Of a stretch of 64,000 nt of DNA, positions 7,024 to 16,169 are shown piece by piece. Position 1 is the first letter of the stretch; the number at the start of each line of letters is the position of its first letter. Location: positions 124,001-188,000 of the forward strand of contig CAJOHD010000001.1 in the NCBI GenBank assembly GCA_905234275.1. The letters are read 5' to 3'. The DNA is from an uncultured Bacteroidales bacterium. Its GTDB lineage: Bacteria; Bacteroidota; Bacteroidia; Bacteroidales; F082. Under the pieces are notes generated by a model, which saw only the letters and a program-made list of their open reading frames with translations, did not search any database and was not told where the DNA came from. The position numbers were made by a program, and so were the translations under genes.

Positions 7024-8595
7024 ATGAAAAAGCTTTTAAATGCGAAAGCTTTAATGCTATTATTAATGGTGGCTTTGGCTTTCGGTTTAACACAATGTAA
7101 AAAGAAAAACATTGACACAATAACCTCGGCGACTCCTATTGGAAAGCCGGTTTACATCAATCTTTATATTAACAACGTCGGCAAGCATATAGTATATCCT
7201 AACACAGGCATAGTGGAGTATAGCGAGGGCGATAAACTGTATGTCGGAAACGACGGCAAATATATCGGTATGTTGACATACCATGACGGCAAATTCGGCG
7301 GCACAATCTATGGACCTCAAACGACAGATTATTTGCATTTATATTTTGTTGGTGGACTTGAGCCTGGCGACATCACACCTGACGAAGATTTACTCACTGT
7401 TGGCGAAACCACATCATTCAATGTTGATATTTCCGATCAGAGCAGCAATCTCCCAGTTCTTTCCTATAATCATTCGACACAAAAATATACTGAAGGCCTC
7501 ACAACCTACGGCTGTATGTTGCTCAACAAGTGTGGCTTAGTGAAGTTCACCCTGACTAATGGCACTTCGGAAGCCGTTAAGGTTACCGGGATGAAGACTG
7601 GCGCAACCATCAACTTCGCCGACCCGAGCAACCCTATCGTTGCAAACGGCACAAAAGACGCCATCACGTTGAACTCGGAGAGCGCGACTGAGAAATGGGC
7701 TATCCTTCTTCCGCAGGATGCTGTCTCCGACGGATTGGCAATGATAAACGGGAACGCATATAGTTGTGATGTGGCGGCAGTTGAAAATAATAGTTATATA
7801 ACGACTAATACTATTGACAACACAACGCCTTCGACAGATAAAGTGTTTACTGTGAGTAAAAACGGCAATGTCGTCCGCTTTAGTTTGGGCAACCTGCAGT
7901 ATAACCAAACAACTCGGCAATACAGTTTCATGGAACATCAATACGATATGGTTGAAACTGAAAATCAACATGTAGGCGACAACTATTCAGAGCAGAATAT
8001 AGTGAGTCTCTTTGGCTGGGGAACAGGTGACAACCCGACTATGACATCGGAAAATGCCCTTGATTATGAAGTGTTTAAAGACTGGGGCGATTATTGTGGC
8101 GATCCGACAGGTCATTCATATCATTGGTACACCCTTTCGGAGGACGAGTTGGTATGGCTTATAGGTAAGAAGTATGATCTTAATCCAGGGGTCAACTGTA
8201 GAGAAGGGAATCGCTTCCTAAACGGCAAAATCACAATTGATAAAAAAAGTTGTTATGGACTTATCATATTCCCCGATGGATATGATGGCACTATAGGTAG
8301 TTATACAAATAATAATTATGACAGTAGAATCGATGTGACTGCCGATGATTGGTCTGCTATGGAGGCTGCCGGTGCTGTTTTCTTGCCTGCTGCTGGGGAA
8401 CGCGGTGGACCGGATGTATGCAAGAACTATGAGAATATCGGCAACTACTGGTCCTCTACCCCTTATTTAAATCATCCTTTTGATTACAATCAAGTATATT
8501 TCTTGAGAATTGCAGATGGATTTTATCCTTCGGCTGTGGGTCCTAACGCCTCGGCTTACAGTTTTTCTGGTCACTCTGTGCGCCTGGTGCGATAG
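7024..8595 (+). CDS. Lipoprotein of a Bacteroidota paralogue family (C-terminal GYWSST/SVRLVR-type domain)
   Basis: 523 residues. The signal peptide ends in LTQCKKK, so Cys26 is probably lipidated. Residues about 35-265 form a beta-rich N-terminal part resembling fimbrillin-like domains (KCGLVKFTLTNGTSEAVKVT, then WAILLPQDAV). From about 280 a second domain begins VFTVSKNGNVVRFSLGNLQY and continues through FGWGTGDNP, AGAVFLPAAGERGG and IGNYWSSTPY to the end SGHSVRLVR. This last domain is found in many secreted paralogues in Bacteroidales and recalls the C-type-lectin-like/FISUMP fold. Exposure on the cell surface is likely; the ligand is unknown. It converges with engB, 6 nt away. Confidence 0.68.
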   Translation: MKKLLNAKALMLLLMVALAFGLTQCKKKNIDTITSATPIGKPVYINLYINNVGKHIVYPNTGIVEYSEGDKLYVGNDGKYIGMLTYHDGKFGGTIYGPQTTDYLHLYFVGGLEPGDITPDEDLLTVGETTSFNVDISDQSSNLPVLSYNHSTQKYTEGLTTYGCMLLNKCGLVKFTLTNGTSEAVKVTGMKTGATINFADPSNPIVANGTKDAITLNSESATEKWAILLPQDAVSDGLAMINGNAYSCDVAAVENNSYITTNTIDNTTPSTDKVFTVSKNGNVVRFSLGNLQYNQTTRQYSFMEHQYDMVETENQHVGDNYSEQNIVSLFGWGTGDNPTMTSENALDYEVFKDWGDYCGDPTGHSYHWYTLSEDELVWLIGKKYDLNPGVNCREGNRFLNGKITIDKKSCYGLIIFPDGYDGTIGSYTNNNYDSRIDVTADDWSAMEAAGAVFLPAAGERGGPDVCKNYENIGNYWSSTPYLNHPFDYNQVYFLRIADGFYPSAVGPNASAYSFSGHSVRLVR

Positions 8596-8601
8596 GCTCA
8601 A

Positions 8602-9201
8602 CTATCGGTATTCTTGATTGTATTTTTCAATTAAATCCAAAATCTCATCTCTTCCGGTTTTCTTTTCGGAGGAGGTGATGATCATTGTTGGAAGCTCTTC
8701 CCATTCTTTAAGAAGCGTTTTCTTGTAAACCTCAATGTTTGCTGACAGTTGCTTGCTGCTCAGCTTGTCGGTTTTTGTGAAAACTATCGCAAACGGCACC
8801 TGGTTTTCGCCAAGTCCGGATATGAAATCCAAATCAATTTTTTGAGGTTCGATGCGGCTGTCGACCAAAACAAAGGTCATCACCAAATTATGACGACCGA
8901 GAATGTAGGTGTCGAGCATCTTTTTCCACATCTCACGATCTTTTTGCGAACGTTTTGCAAAGCCATAGCCCGGAAGGTCAACGAGATACCATTCGTCGTT
9001 GATAATGAAATGGTTAATGGTGATTGTTTTGCCTGGCGTAGCTGACACTTTCGCCAATTTATTGTTGCCCGTCAGCATGTTGATGAGCGACGATTTCCCG
9101 ACGTTGGAGCGCCCGATGAAAGCGTATTCGGGCTTGTCGGCTTTAGGAAGCTTGGCGACATTTGTGTTAGATTGGAGAAATGACGCGGTCTTAATCAGCA
9201 T
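8602..9201 (-). CDS. engB: Ribosome biogenesis GTPase EngB/YsxC
   Basis: 199 residues from the ATG at 9201 ([19 protein letters not shown]). A GTPase for large-subunit assembly. G1 is [10 protein letters not shown]3 is DLPGYGFA, G4 is TKTDKLS, and SS near the end is G5-like. The frame is open to an ATG at 9303, but that extension translates a repeat copy ([10 protein letters not shown]) and would start upstream of the promoter box TATCTTTG at 9217-9224, so the start at 9201 is chosen. Confidence 0.94.
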   Translation of the reverse strand: MLIKTASFLQSNTNVAKLPKADKPEYAFIGRSNVGKSSLINMLTGNNKLAKVSATPGKTITINHFIINDEWYLVDLPGYGFAKRSQKDREMWKKMLDTYILGRHNLVMTFVLVDSRIEPQKIDLDFISGLGENQVPFAIVFTKTDKLSSKQLSANIEVYKKTLLKEWEELPTMIITSSEKKTGRDEILDLIEKYNQEYR

Positions 9202-9216
9202 GATTTGAAATTTTTG

Positions 9217-9224
9217 CAAAGATA
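9217..9224 (-). promoter_or_regulatory. Promoter box of engB
   Basis: TATCTTTG on the minus strand, 15 nt before the ATG at 9201. It decides the engB start. Confidence 0.6.
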
Positions 9225-9235
9225 AACAAATTTTA

Positions 9236-9261
9236 GATTCCTCGCTTCGCTCGGAATGACA
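9236..9261. repeat. Dispersed repeat family 1b, single arm
   Basis: GATTCCTCGCTTCGCTCGGAATGACA in part (arms beginning GATTCCTC and ending GGAATGAC). An almost identical arm lies at 61230-61255. It forms the distant partner of the inverted arm at 9354-9390. Confidence 0.8.
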
Positions 9262-9353
9262 ATTCATTCTATTATGGTTATATGGCGCGGCATGTAGGTT
9301 CATATTTATCAGTAGGTTTCGTCAAGCCGCGCTATATAATCAACAACAAGTCC
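9262..9353. other. Intergenic stretch between two repeat arms
   Basis: This is the middle of the 330-nt engB/mraZ gap. Apart from the flanking arms and the mraZ control region, I see no ORF, RNA fold or other pattern in it. Confidence 0.5.
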
Positions 9354-9390
9354 TGTCATTCCGAACGGAGCGCAGCGAAGTGAGGAATCT
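9354..9390. repeat. Dispersed repeat family 1b, inverted arm
   Basis: Begins TGTCATTCCGAACGG and ends GTGAGGAATCT. It is inverted relative to 9236-9261, so the pair frames a spacer of about 90 nt, longer than in the compact copies. Confidence 0.78.
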
Positions 9391-9464
9391 TATTAGAAAT
9401 GACGAGAGGCTCTGTTAATAACTTTTTTCATTGTTGATAACTTTGTTGATAAATTTTTTGAAAA

Positions 9465-9510
9465 TTTTTGTACAAAAGTGGGAATAAGTGGGAAAAAATG
9501 TATAATTTTG
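9465..9510 (+). promoter_or_regulatory. mraZ promoter with MraZ-box operator between its elements
   Basis: TTTTTG at 9465-9470 and TAATTTTG at 9503-9510 fit the -33/-7 pattern, 23 nt before the mraZ ATG. Between them, TGGGA at 9479-9483 and again at 9489-9493 repeat with a 10-bp period (GTGGGAATAAGTGGGA). MraZ is known to bind TGGGN repeats of this period upstream of its own gene. The position inside the promoter suggests direct autorepression of the whole cluster (inference). Confidence 0.75.
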
Positions 9511-9533
9511 AGTCCTGAAAAATTTGTATACAA

Positions 9534-9995
9534 ATGGATTATCCGATTGGTGAATATTATTGCAAGTTAGATGCCAAGGGAAGATTGCTCTTGCCCAGTA
9601 GTTTCAAGGAACAACTAGGGGAGGCGCTGAACGAGGGTTTCGTGCTGCGACCGGGTCTGTTCGAGACCTGCCTCGACGTGTACGGAAAAGACGATTGGCG
9701 TAAACTGCAGGACAAACTCGGTAAGCTGAACCCGTTCAAGAAGGAAAACCTGATGATGATGCGCCGCATCAACGCGGGTGCGAGAGTGGTGATGATGGAC
9801 GCAAGCGGACGTCTTCAGATACCGAAGGACCTCGTCGAGAAATGCGAGATGGTGAAGGAAGTGGTGATCACTTCATTGCCTGACAGAATGCAGATCTGGG
9901 CGAAAGAGAAGATGGACGAGAGCAACGCGCAGATGACGGACGCGGAGTTTTCGCAGATGCTTGAAGACCGTCTTGGAAACATTGATTTTGAATAA
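9534..9995 (+). CDS. mraZ: Transcriptional regulator MraZ
   Basis: 153 residues with two SpoVT/AbrB-like MraZ repeats: residues about 6-55 (YYCKLDAKGRLLLPSSFKEQ) and about 78-125 (ARVVMMDASGRLQIPKDLVE), each carrying the DxxGRLxxP signature. The protein forms rings and binds tandem TGGGN sites. It is the first gene of the division and wall cluster, downstream of such sites at 9479-9493. The next gene, rsmH, follows after 11 nt. Confidence 0.97.
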   Translation: MDYPIGEYYCKLDAKGRLLLPSSFKEQLGEALNEGFVLRPGLFETCLDVYGKDDWRKLQDKLGKLNPFKKENLMMMRRINAGARVVMMDASGRLQIPKDLVEKCEMVKEVVITSLPDRMQIWAKEKMDESNAQMTDAEFSQMLEDRLGNIDFE

Positions 9996-10006
9996 AAATT
10001 TTGGCG

Positions 10007-10900
10007 ATGTATCATAATCCTGTGTTGTTGAACGAGTGTGTCGATGGCCTGAACATCAATCCGAACGGCATCTACGTTGATGTGACGTTCGGCGGTGGCG
10101 GTCATTCGCGCGCCATCCTCGAGCATCTCAAGGGCGGCCACCTCTATGCCTTCGACCAGGATGCCGATGCAGCCAAGAACGCTTTTGATGATGAGCGTTT
10201 CACCTTTATCCCGCAGAACTTCCGTTACATGAAGAACTTCGTGCAGCTTTATGCGAATTCTAAAGTCGACGGCATTTTGGCGGATCTGGGTGTCTCATCA
10301 TACCAGTTCGACACGCCGGAGAAGGGTTTTTCGACACGTTTTGAGGGTCGCCTTGACATGCGTATGAACCAGAACGACCCGGTGGATGCGGCGAACATAG
10401 TAAACACGTACGAAGTGTCGGCTTTGGCAAGTGTTTTCTTGCGTTATGGCGAGTTGAAAAACGCGATGGCGATAGCTCGTGATATCGAAATGACTCGCGA
10501 TGTGCAGCCTATTGAGACTACTACTGATTTAAAAAACGCTGTGGCGTCACATCTGCCGAAAGGTCAGGAAAACAAAGTGCTGGCACAAATATTTCAGGCT
10601 TTGAGAATAGAGGTGAACAAAGAGATGGAGGTGCTTGAGGCATTCTTATCGCAATGTGCCGACGTCTTGAAGCCGGGCGGAAGGTTGGTGGTGATGTCGT
10701 ATCACTCGCTGGAAGACCGCCTCGTGAAGAATTTTATGCGTAGCGGCAAAGCTGATGGTGAGGTGGAGCAGGATTTCTTCGGAAACCGAAACACACCTTA
10801 TAAATTAATAACGCACAAGCCGATAGTGCCGAGTGATGAGGAGGTAGCGAGAAATAGCAGGGCGAGGAGCGCGAAACTGAGAATAGCAGAAAAAGTGTAG
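10007..10900 (+). CDS. rsmH: 16S rRNA (cytosine-1402-N4)-methyltransferase
   Basis: 297 residues from the ATG at 10007 (MYHNPVLLNECVDGL); an upstream in-frame TTG at 10001 is less likely. SAM-dependent enzyme that methylates C1402 of 16S rRNA. Motifs: the SAM loop DVTFGGGGHS, acidic AFDQDADA, GILADLGVSSYQFD, GFSTRFEGRLDMRM and the C-terminal MSYHSLEDRLVKNFM. The length is normal. It is the standard second gene of the cluster, formerly mraW. Confidence 0.97.
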   Translation: MYHNPVLLNECVDGLNINPNGIYVDVTFGGGGHSRAILEHLKGGHLYAFDQDADAAKNAFDDERFTFIPQNFRYMKNFVQLYANSKVDGILADLGVSSYQFDTPEKGFSTRFEGRLDMRMNQNDPVDAANIVNTYEVSALASVFLRYGELKNAMAIARDIEMTRDVQPIETTTDLKNAVASHLPKGQENKVLAQIFQALRIEVNKEMEVLEAFLSQCADVLKPGGRLVVMSYHSLEDRLVKNFMRSGKADGEVEQDFFGNRNTPYKLITHKPIVPSDEEVARNSRARSAKLRIAEKV

Positions 10901-10979
10901 AGTTGAGAGTGTAGAGTTGAGAGTAGTTTAAAAAGTTTAAAGTGTAAAGTTTAAAGTTTAAAGTGTAAAGTAAAGGGCG
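10901..10979. repeat. Word-like tandem repeats between rsmH and ftsL
   Basis: First about two copies of the word AGTTGAGAGTGTAG, then several imperfect copies of GTTTAAAGTGTAAA. There is no coding potential and no terminator T-run, so read-through from rsmH to ftsL is expected. Confidence 0.6.
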
Positions 10980-11306
10980 ATGAAAGAGAAAAAAGGTTCG
11001 TTTTTCAATGAGTATTTGGGAGGTGATGTCTTCTCAAAGAAAACGGTGATAAAGCAGATGCCGTTCATTCTGTATGTCGTGTTTTTGCTGATGCTTTACA
11101 TCACGAACACTTACATCGCGGAAGATATCAACCGTGAGGTGCTGACGAAGACGAAACTTTTGGAAGACCGTCATGTGGAGTATGTCTACAACAAATCGGA
11201 GATTACAAGGATGACGAAACAGTCGGAGCTTGCTAAGATATTGAAAAACAAAGGTATAAAAGAATCGGTGGAGCCATTGAAGAAGCTTACGATAAACAAT
11301 AAATAG
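10980..11306 (+). CDS. ftsL: FtsL-like cell division protein
   Basis: 108 residues: an N-terminal cytoplasmic stretch of about 27 residues, one membrane helix (about residues 28-44, FILYVVFLLMLYITNTY) and a periplasmic coiled-coil-like helix. The topology and the place between rsmH and ftsI are those of the divergent Bacteroidota FtsL family, which forms the FtsQLB-type divisome subcomplex. Sequence identity to proteobacterial FtsL is not expected, so the call rests on topology, family signature (YIAEDINREV) and position. Confidence 0.85.
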   Translation: MKEKKGSFFNEYLGGDVFSKKTVIKQMPFILYVVFLLMLYITNTYIAEDINREVLTKTKLLEDRHVEYVYNKSEITRMTKQSELAKILKNKGIKESVEPLKKLTINNK

Positions 11307-11315
11307 TGCAGCATT

Positions 11316-13430
11316 ATGAGTAAGATGAATTTTGGTGATGTCTGGCGTGTCGTTTTGATCTACGTGCTTATGCTCGTGGTAGGCATTGCTATTGTCGCCA
11401 AAATCATTGTTATTCAGACAGTTGACAGAGAGGAATTGCTCGAGAGCGCACGTAAGGCTGACATCAGAATCGTGCCGGTGCCTGCCGTCAGAGGTAATAT
11501 CTTCTCGAAAAACGGCACTCTGCTTGCCACCACGATACCAGTGTTTGATATTCATTTCGACCCGGTGGCTGTGCCGCAAGACAGATTCGACAAGGAGATC
11601 GGAGCTTTGTCGGACAGCTTGGCAAAAATGCTCAAAACGCATACCAAGTCGCAGTTTGTGAATATGTTCACCAAGGCGCGTAACAACAACAAACGTTATG
11701 TGAAAGTGGCGCGCAAACTCAAGATGGATGAATATGAGAGGCTGAAAACCTTCCCGATTTTCAAGGAGAAACTTGGCAACGGTCTGATTGCCGACAAGCA
11801 GCTGGTCAGGGAGCGTCCGTATGGCGACATCGCGATGCGTGTGATCGGCTATGTGAATTATAACGACACCTTGAATCCTGTGAAGGTGGGTCTCGAAGGT
11901 GCTTACGATACTTGTTTGAGTGGTAGGGACGGCGTTCAGATGCGTCGCCGTATCAACGGAGGAAGGTTTATCGACGTGCCGGCATCAGTCAATGTGACAC
12001 CGAGCAACGGAAAAGACATCTATACTTCTATCGACGCTAAGATTCAGGATGTGGCGGAGGAGTCGCTGCGTCGCTGTCTTGATGAGAATAAAGCACAGCA
12101 GGGCTGCGTCATCATGATGGACGTGAAATCGGGATTCATCGAGGTGATGGCGTCGTTGAGATATAACGAGAAAAAGAAAAAATACGAAGAGTCGTATAAC
12201 TTCGCTATCGCTGAGAACGTGGAGCCGGGTTCGACATTCAAGGCTATCACCATGACGGCGTTGCTTGAGAATGATCCTAACTTCAACATCAACCGTGTGC
12301 TGAATCTCGGCACGACGGGCAAGATGAAGTTCCACAACCGCGTAATGACCGACTCGCATGTGGTAGGCGAGGGACATCCGACGGTGAAACAATGCTTCTG
12401 GGAGTCGTCGAACATCGCCTTCGGATATCTTACCACCGAGGCGTTCGAGAGCAACCCGCAACGTTTCATCGACTTGATTTACAAGACAAAAATCAACGAG
12501 CCGTTGAACCTCGATATTAAAGGAGAAGGTAAGCCGTACATCAAGAGCACCAGCAGCAAGCTGTGGTCGAAGGTGTCGTTGCCATGGATGTCAATAGGTT
12601 ACGAAGAGACGGTGACACCTATAACATTGCTTACATATTACAACGCCATTGCAAACAACGGCAGAATGGTTAAGCCTCAGTTTGTGAAGGAGATTCGTCG
12701 CGGCAACGAGGTGGTGAAGACCTTCGACACCATAGTGATAAACGAGAAGATAGCTTCTGACAGAACTATCAAGACGTTGCAGGAGCTGCTTCGTGGCGTG
12801 GTGGAGAACGGAACGGCTAAGCTGTTGAAGACTTGCGCTTTCCCTGTGGCTGGCAAGACCGGAACAGCACAGATCGCTCAGAACGGCAACTATAACAAGA
12901 AAAACTACACCGCTTCGTTTGTGGGATATTTCCCTGCCGACGATCCAAAATATACATGCATCGTGGTAATCAGCAACCCTATGGGTGGTAAATACTATGG
13001 TGCTTCGGTGTCGGCACCGGTGTTTAAGGAGATTGCCGAAAAGGTTTATGCTACCGAGCTCGGCATCACCGATGAGACGGCTAATTATCCAGCAAACGCT
13101 GATAAATACACAAAGGCATCGATGGCGTGGTATGAGGATGTGAACGACTACTGCACGATGGCTGGCGTGAGGATGGTGGATGCCGGACTGAATTCCGAGT
13201 GGGTGAAGGTGACCCCTTCGGTGAATGGCGGCATAACGATGAAGAGTCTCGAGCTTGATGGTGAGACGGTGCCTGATCTGACAGGCATGAACGTGATGGA
13301 TGCCGTTTATCTCATCGAATCGATGGGATGGAAGGTGAGTTTCAGCGGCAGAGGACTGGTGGAGAGCCAGAGTGTGAAGGCTGGAACAAGTTTGGACAAA
13401 GGAAAAACGATAACATTGAAATTGAAATAA
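11316..13430 (+). CDS. ftsI: Divisome transpeptidase (class B penicillin-binding protein, FtsI/PBP3) with PASTA domain
   Basis: 704 residues. Cross-links septal peptidoglycan. One N-terminal membrane helix (about residues 10-31), then a PBP dimerisation domain (VRGNIFSKNGTLLAT) and the transpeptidase domain with catalytic Ser in GSTFK near residue 306, SSN near 364 and KTGTAQ near 513. A single PASTA domain lies at about 645-704 (VPDLTGMNVMDAVYLIESMG). C-terminal PASTA on the septal PBP is usual in Bacteroidota. It follows ftsL by 9 nt, and murE begins 1 nt after its stop codon, so translation is probably coupled. Confidence 0.95.
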   Translation: MSKMNFGDVWRVVLIYVLMLVVGIAIVAKIIVIQTVDREELLESARKADIRIVPVPAVRGNIFSKNGTLLATTIPVFDIHFDPVAVPQDRFDKEIGALSDSLAKMLKTHTKSQFVNMFTKARNNNKRYVKVARKLKMDEYERLKTFPIFKEKLGNGLIADKQLVRERPYGDIAMRVIGYVNYNDTLNPVKVGLEGAYDTCLSGRDGVQMRRRINGGRFIDVPASVNVTPSNGKDIYTSIDAKIQDVAEESLRRCLDENKAQQGCVIMMDVKSGFIEVMASLRYNEKKKKYEESYNFAIAENVEPGSTFKAITMTALLENDPNFNINRVLNLGTTGKMKFHNRVMTDSHVVGEGHPTVKQCFWESSNIAFGYLTTEAFESNPQRFIDLIYKTKINEPLNLDIKGEGKPYIKSTSSKLWSKVSLPWMSIGYEETVTPITLLTYYNAIANNGRMVKPQFVKEIRRGNEVVKTFDTIVINEKIASDRTIKTLQELLRGVVENGTAKLLKTCAFPVAGKTGTAQIAQNGNYNKKNYTASFVGYFPADDPKYTCIVVISNPMGGKYYGASVSAPVFKEIAEKVYATELGITDETANYPANADKYTKASMAWYEDVNDYCTMAGVRMVDAGLNSEWVKVTPSVNGGITMKSLELDGETVPDLTGMNVMDAVYLIESMGWKVSFSGRGLVESQSVKAGTSLDKGKTITLKLK

Positions 13431-13431
13431 A

Positions 13432-14847
13432 ATGAATGTTGAAGAGATTTTGAAAGGTGCGAAGGACTTGCAGTTCGATTCGAGGAAGTGCACGGAAGGC
13501 AGCGTGTTTTTTGCGGTGCGCGGTACTCAGGTCGACGGTCATGACTATATCGAGAAAGCCATCGAGAACGGTGCAAAGACCATAGTGTGCGAGCAGTTAC
13601 CTGAAAAGCAAGTCGACGGAGTGAAGTATTTCGTGGTTGAGAACAGCGCCAAGGCGTTGGGACTGGCTGCATCGGAATATTACGGCAACCCTTCAAAGAA
13701 GCTGCATCTCGTGGGTGTGACTGGCACCAACGGCAAGACCACCATCGCCACCTTGCTATATCGTCTCTTCACCGACGCCGGATATATGTGCGGACTCCTC
13801 TCGACGATAGAAAACATCATCGGGAAGAAGGTGGTGCCTTCGACACATACCACCGGCGACCAGCTGGAGCTGAACTCGTTGCTGGCACAGATGGTGGAGG
13901 CAGGCTGCGAATACGCCTTCATGGAGGTGAGCTCGCATAGCATCGACCAGGATAGAATTGCCGGATTGCATTTCGACGGCGGCATCTTCACAAATTTGAC
14001 CCAAGATCATCTTGATTACCATAAAACTTTGGCTAACTACCGCGACGCGAAGAAGAAATTCTTCGATAACCTTCCTTCTACGGCCTTCGCGTTGACGAAT
14101 CTCGACGACAAGAACGGCATGGTGATGCTGCAGAACACCAAGGCTGCGAAGAAGACTTATTCGTTGAAACACGATGCCGACTTCAAGGGTCTGGTGATGG
14201 AGAGCTACTTCGACGGAATGGAGCTGAAGATAAACGGAAAGGCTGTCTCGACATATCTCGTGGGACGCTTCAACGCTTCGAATCTGTTGGCAATTTACGG
14301 AGCAGCCTCATTGCTCGGCATGCCTGAGGAAGAGGTGCTGCGAGAGGTCAGCAAGCTGCACAGCGCATCGGGACGTTTCCAGATGGTGAAGTCGAAAGAC
14401 GGCATCGTGGGTATCGTCGACTACGCGCATACGCCTGATGCACTTGAGAACGTGCTCTCGACCATCAACGAGATAAGGACACATAACGAGACTCTCATCA
14501 CTGTGGCAGGTGCCGGCGGCAACCGTGATGCCGACAAACGTCCGAAGATGGCGGCAGCGGCAGTGAAGCTGTCAGACAGACTCATCATCACCAGCGACAA
14601 CCCGCGTTTTGAGGAGCCGGAAGACATCATCAGTCAGATGAAGGCTGGTGTCCCCGGTGAGTGTTATAATAAGGTGTTGTGCATCACTGACCGTCGCGAG
14701 GCTATCCGTACGGCAGTAGCGCTGGCAAAGAAAGGCGACATCATCCTTGTGGCAGGCAAAGGTCATGAGACATATCAGGATGTGAAAGGAGTGAAACATC
14801 ATTTCGATGATAGGGAAGAACTTGAAAAAGCATTTAACGAAAAATAG
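13432..14847 (+). CDS. murE: UDP-MurNAc-tripeptide synthetase (meso-DAP type)
   Basis: 471 residues. Adds the third residue to UDP-MurNAc-L-Ala-D-Glu in the cytoplasm. The N-terminal domain recognises the UDP-sugar; the central ATPase has GVTGTNGKTT (about residues 97-106) and the HxxLDYH-type segment TQDHLDYHKTL; the C-terminal domain carries DYAHTPDALENVL and DNPRFEEPE (about 389-397). DNPR is the motif of enzymes that use meso-diaminopimelate, in keeping with dapD in the same window. GKGHETYQ near the end is conserved. Confidence 0.96.
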   Translation: MNVEEILKGAKDLQFDSRKCTEGSVFFAVRGTQVDGHDYIEKAIENGAKTIVCEQLPEKQVDGVKYFVVENSAKALGLAASEYYGNPSKKLHLVGVTGTNGKTTIATLLYRLFTDAGYMCGLLSTIENIIGKKVVPSTHTTGDQLELNSLLAQMVEAGCEYAFMEVSSHSIDQDRIAGLHFDGGIFTNLTQDHLDYHKTLANYRDAKKKFFDNLPSTAFALTNLDDKNGMVMLQNTKAAKKTYSLKHDADFKGLVMESYFDGMELKINGKAVSTYLVGRFNASNLLAIYGAASLLGMPEEEVLREVSKLHSASGRFQMVKSKDGIVGIVDYAHTPDALENVLSTINEIRTHNETLITVAGAGGNRDADKRPKMAAAAVKLSDRLIITSDNPRFEEPEDIISQMKAGVPGECYNKVLCITDRREAIRTAVALAKKGDIILVAGKGHETYQDVKGVKHHFDDREELEKAFNEK

Positions 14848-14851
14848 GAGG
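14846..14851 (+). promoter_or_regulatory. Strong Shine-Dalgarno site before mraY
   Basis: AGGAGG seven bases before the mraY ATG, overlapping the end of murE. Strong sites of this kind are rare in Bacteroidota, whose ribosomes hardly use them; other starts in this cluster lack one. Confidence 0.6.
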
Positions 14852-14858
14852 TTTTAAA

Positions 14859-16139
14859 ATGTTATACTATCTTGCCACTTATCTTCGCGAAAGATTCAAC
14901 CTGCCGGGTTTCGGAATTCTTGAATACGTTACAGTGCGCGCCATCATCGCCATCATCGTGTCGTTGGTGATTTCGGTGTGGTTTGGCAATTTCTTCATCG
15001 ATTTCATGAAGAAACGCAACATCTCTGAGACACAGCGCGACGCTAAAATCGACCCGTTTAACGTGAACAAGAAAGGTGTCCCGACAATGGGCGGTCTCAT
15101 CATAATATCTTCGATTCTGGTGCCATGTCTGCTGTTCGGAAAGATAGGTAACATCTACATGATTCTCATGCTCGTGACGACACTCATCCTTGGCGGAATA
15201 GGCTTCGCCGACGATTATATCAAGACTTTCAAGAAGAATAAAGACGGTTTGAAAGGATGGTATAAAATCTTCGGACAGGTGGCATTGGGACTTATCGTTG
15301 GCCTGACACTGCGTTTCAGTCCGCAGGTGGTTATGAATGAGACCGTTCAGACTCGTATCGAGGATAACAAAGAGATAGTGGTGAAGAGTCCTGACGTAAA
15401 GTCGACGAGGACGACGATTCCATTTTTCAAGAATCATAACTTGAACTATGCCGATATTTTCAACTTCATGGGCGAGCCTTATAAATACTGGGCTGGCTGG
15501 GTGTTTTTCGTGCTGCTGACAGTGTTTGTGGTGGCTGCTGTGAGCAACGGCTCCAATCTCAACGATGGCATGGACGGCATGGCGGCGGGTAACTCCGCAA
15601 TTATCGGACTCGGTATAGGCATTCTAGCGTACCTCTCGAGTAATGCTGTGCTGTCGGGGTATCTGGACATCATGTACATACCCGGCAGTGAAGAAGTGGC
15701 AGTGTTCCTTGCTGCTTTCGTGGGCGCATTGGTCGGCTTCTTGTGGTTTAACTCCTTCCCGGCTCAGGTGTTCATGGGCGACACGGGCAGTCTCACCATC
15801 GGCGGCATCATCGCTGTGTCGGCAATCATCATCCATAAGGAACTGCTGCTGCCTATCATGTGCGGCATCTTCCTGGTGGAGAGCTTCTCCGTCATCATTC
15901 AGAGAGCGTATTTCAAGGCCGGAAAGAAAAAAGGCGTGCATCAGCGCGTGTGGAAACGCACACCTATCCACGACCATTTCCGCACCTCGATGGATCAGGT
16001 GTTAAATCTTGACCCAGGTTCGACGGTGATATACAAAGGTCCGAAAAACCTGTATCATGAGGTGAAGATAACCCTCAGATTCTGGATCATCACCATCATT
16101 TTGGTGGCATTTGCAATATTGACTTTGAAGATTAGATAA
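14859..16139 (+). CDS. mraY: Phospho-N-acetylmuramoyl-pentapeptide transferase
   Basis: 426 residues. Multi-pass inner-membrane enzyme that makes lipid I from UDP-MurNAc-pentapeptide and undecaprenyl phosphate. Motifs: KKGVPTMGG near residue 68, the Asp pair in FADDYIKTFKKN near 117, NLNDGMDGMAAG near 233, and FMGDTGSLTIGG. A cytoplasmic/periplasmic insertion at about 150-195 (QTRIEDNKEIVVKSPDVKS) accounts for the greater length than in E. coli and is common in Bacteroidota. The protein ends in a basic loop and a final helix. Confidence 0.96.
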   Translation: MLYYLATYLRERFNLPGFGILEYVTVRAIIAIIVSLVISVWFGNFFIDFMKKRNISETQRDAKIDPFNVNKKGVPTMGGLIIISSILVPCLLFGKIGNIYMILMLVTTLILGGIGFADDYIKTFKKNKDGLKGWYKIFGQVALGLIVGLTLRFSPQVVMNETVQTRIEDNKEIVVKSPDVKSTRTTIPFFKNHNLNYADIFNFMGEPYKYWAGWVFFVLLTVFVVAAVSNGSNLNDGMDGMAAGNSAIIGLGIGILAYLSSNAVLSGYLDIMYIPGSEEVAVFLAAFVGALVGFLWFNSFPAQVFMGDTGSLTIGGIIAVSAIIIHKELLLPIMCGIFLVESFSVIIQRAYFKAGKKKGVHQRVWKRTPIHDHFRTSMDQVLNLDPGSTVIYKGPKNLYHEVKITLRFWIITIILVAFAILTLKIR

Positions 16140-16169
16140 ACGATTTTTAACATATAACATTTTTTGATT

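Noticed and set aside
7024..8595. Variable-protein target of a retroelement, because of the lectin-like C-terminus
   Set aside because: No template repeat or reverse transcriptase is seen; the resemblance is only of fold type.
9202..9303. Longer EngB start with peptide [10 protein letters not shown]
   Set aside because: The peptide is translated repeat DNA and the promoter box at 9217-9224 lies inside it.
12591..13493. 300-codon antisense frame
   Set aside because: Covers the end of ftsI and the start of murE in opposite sense; composition typical of a shadow frame.
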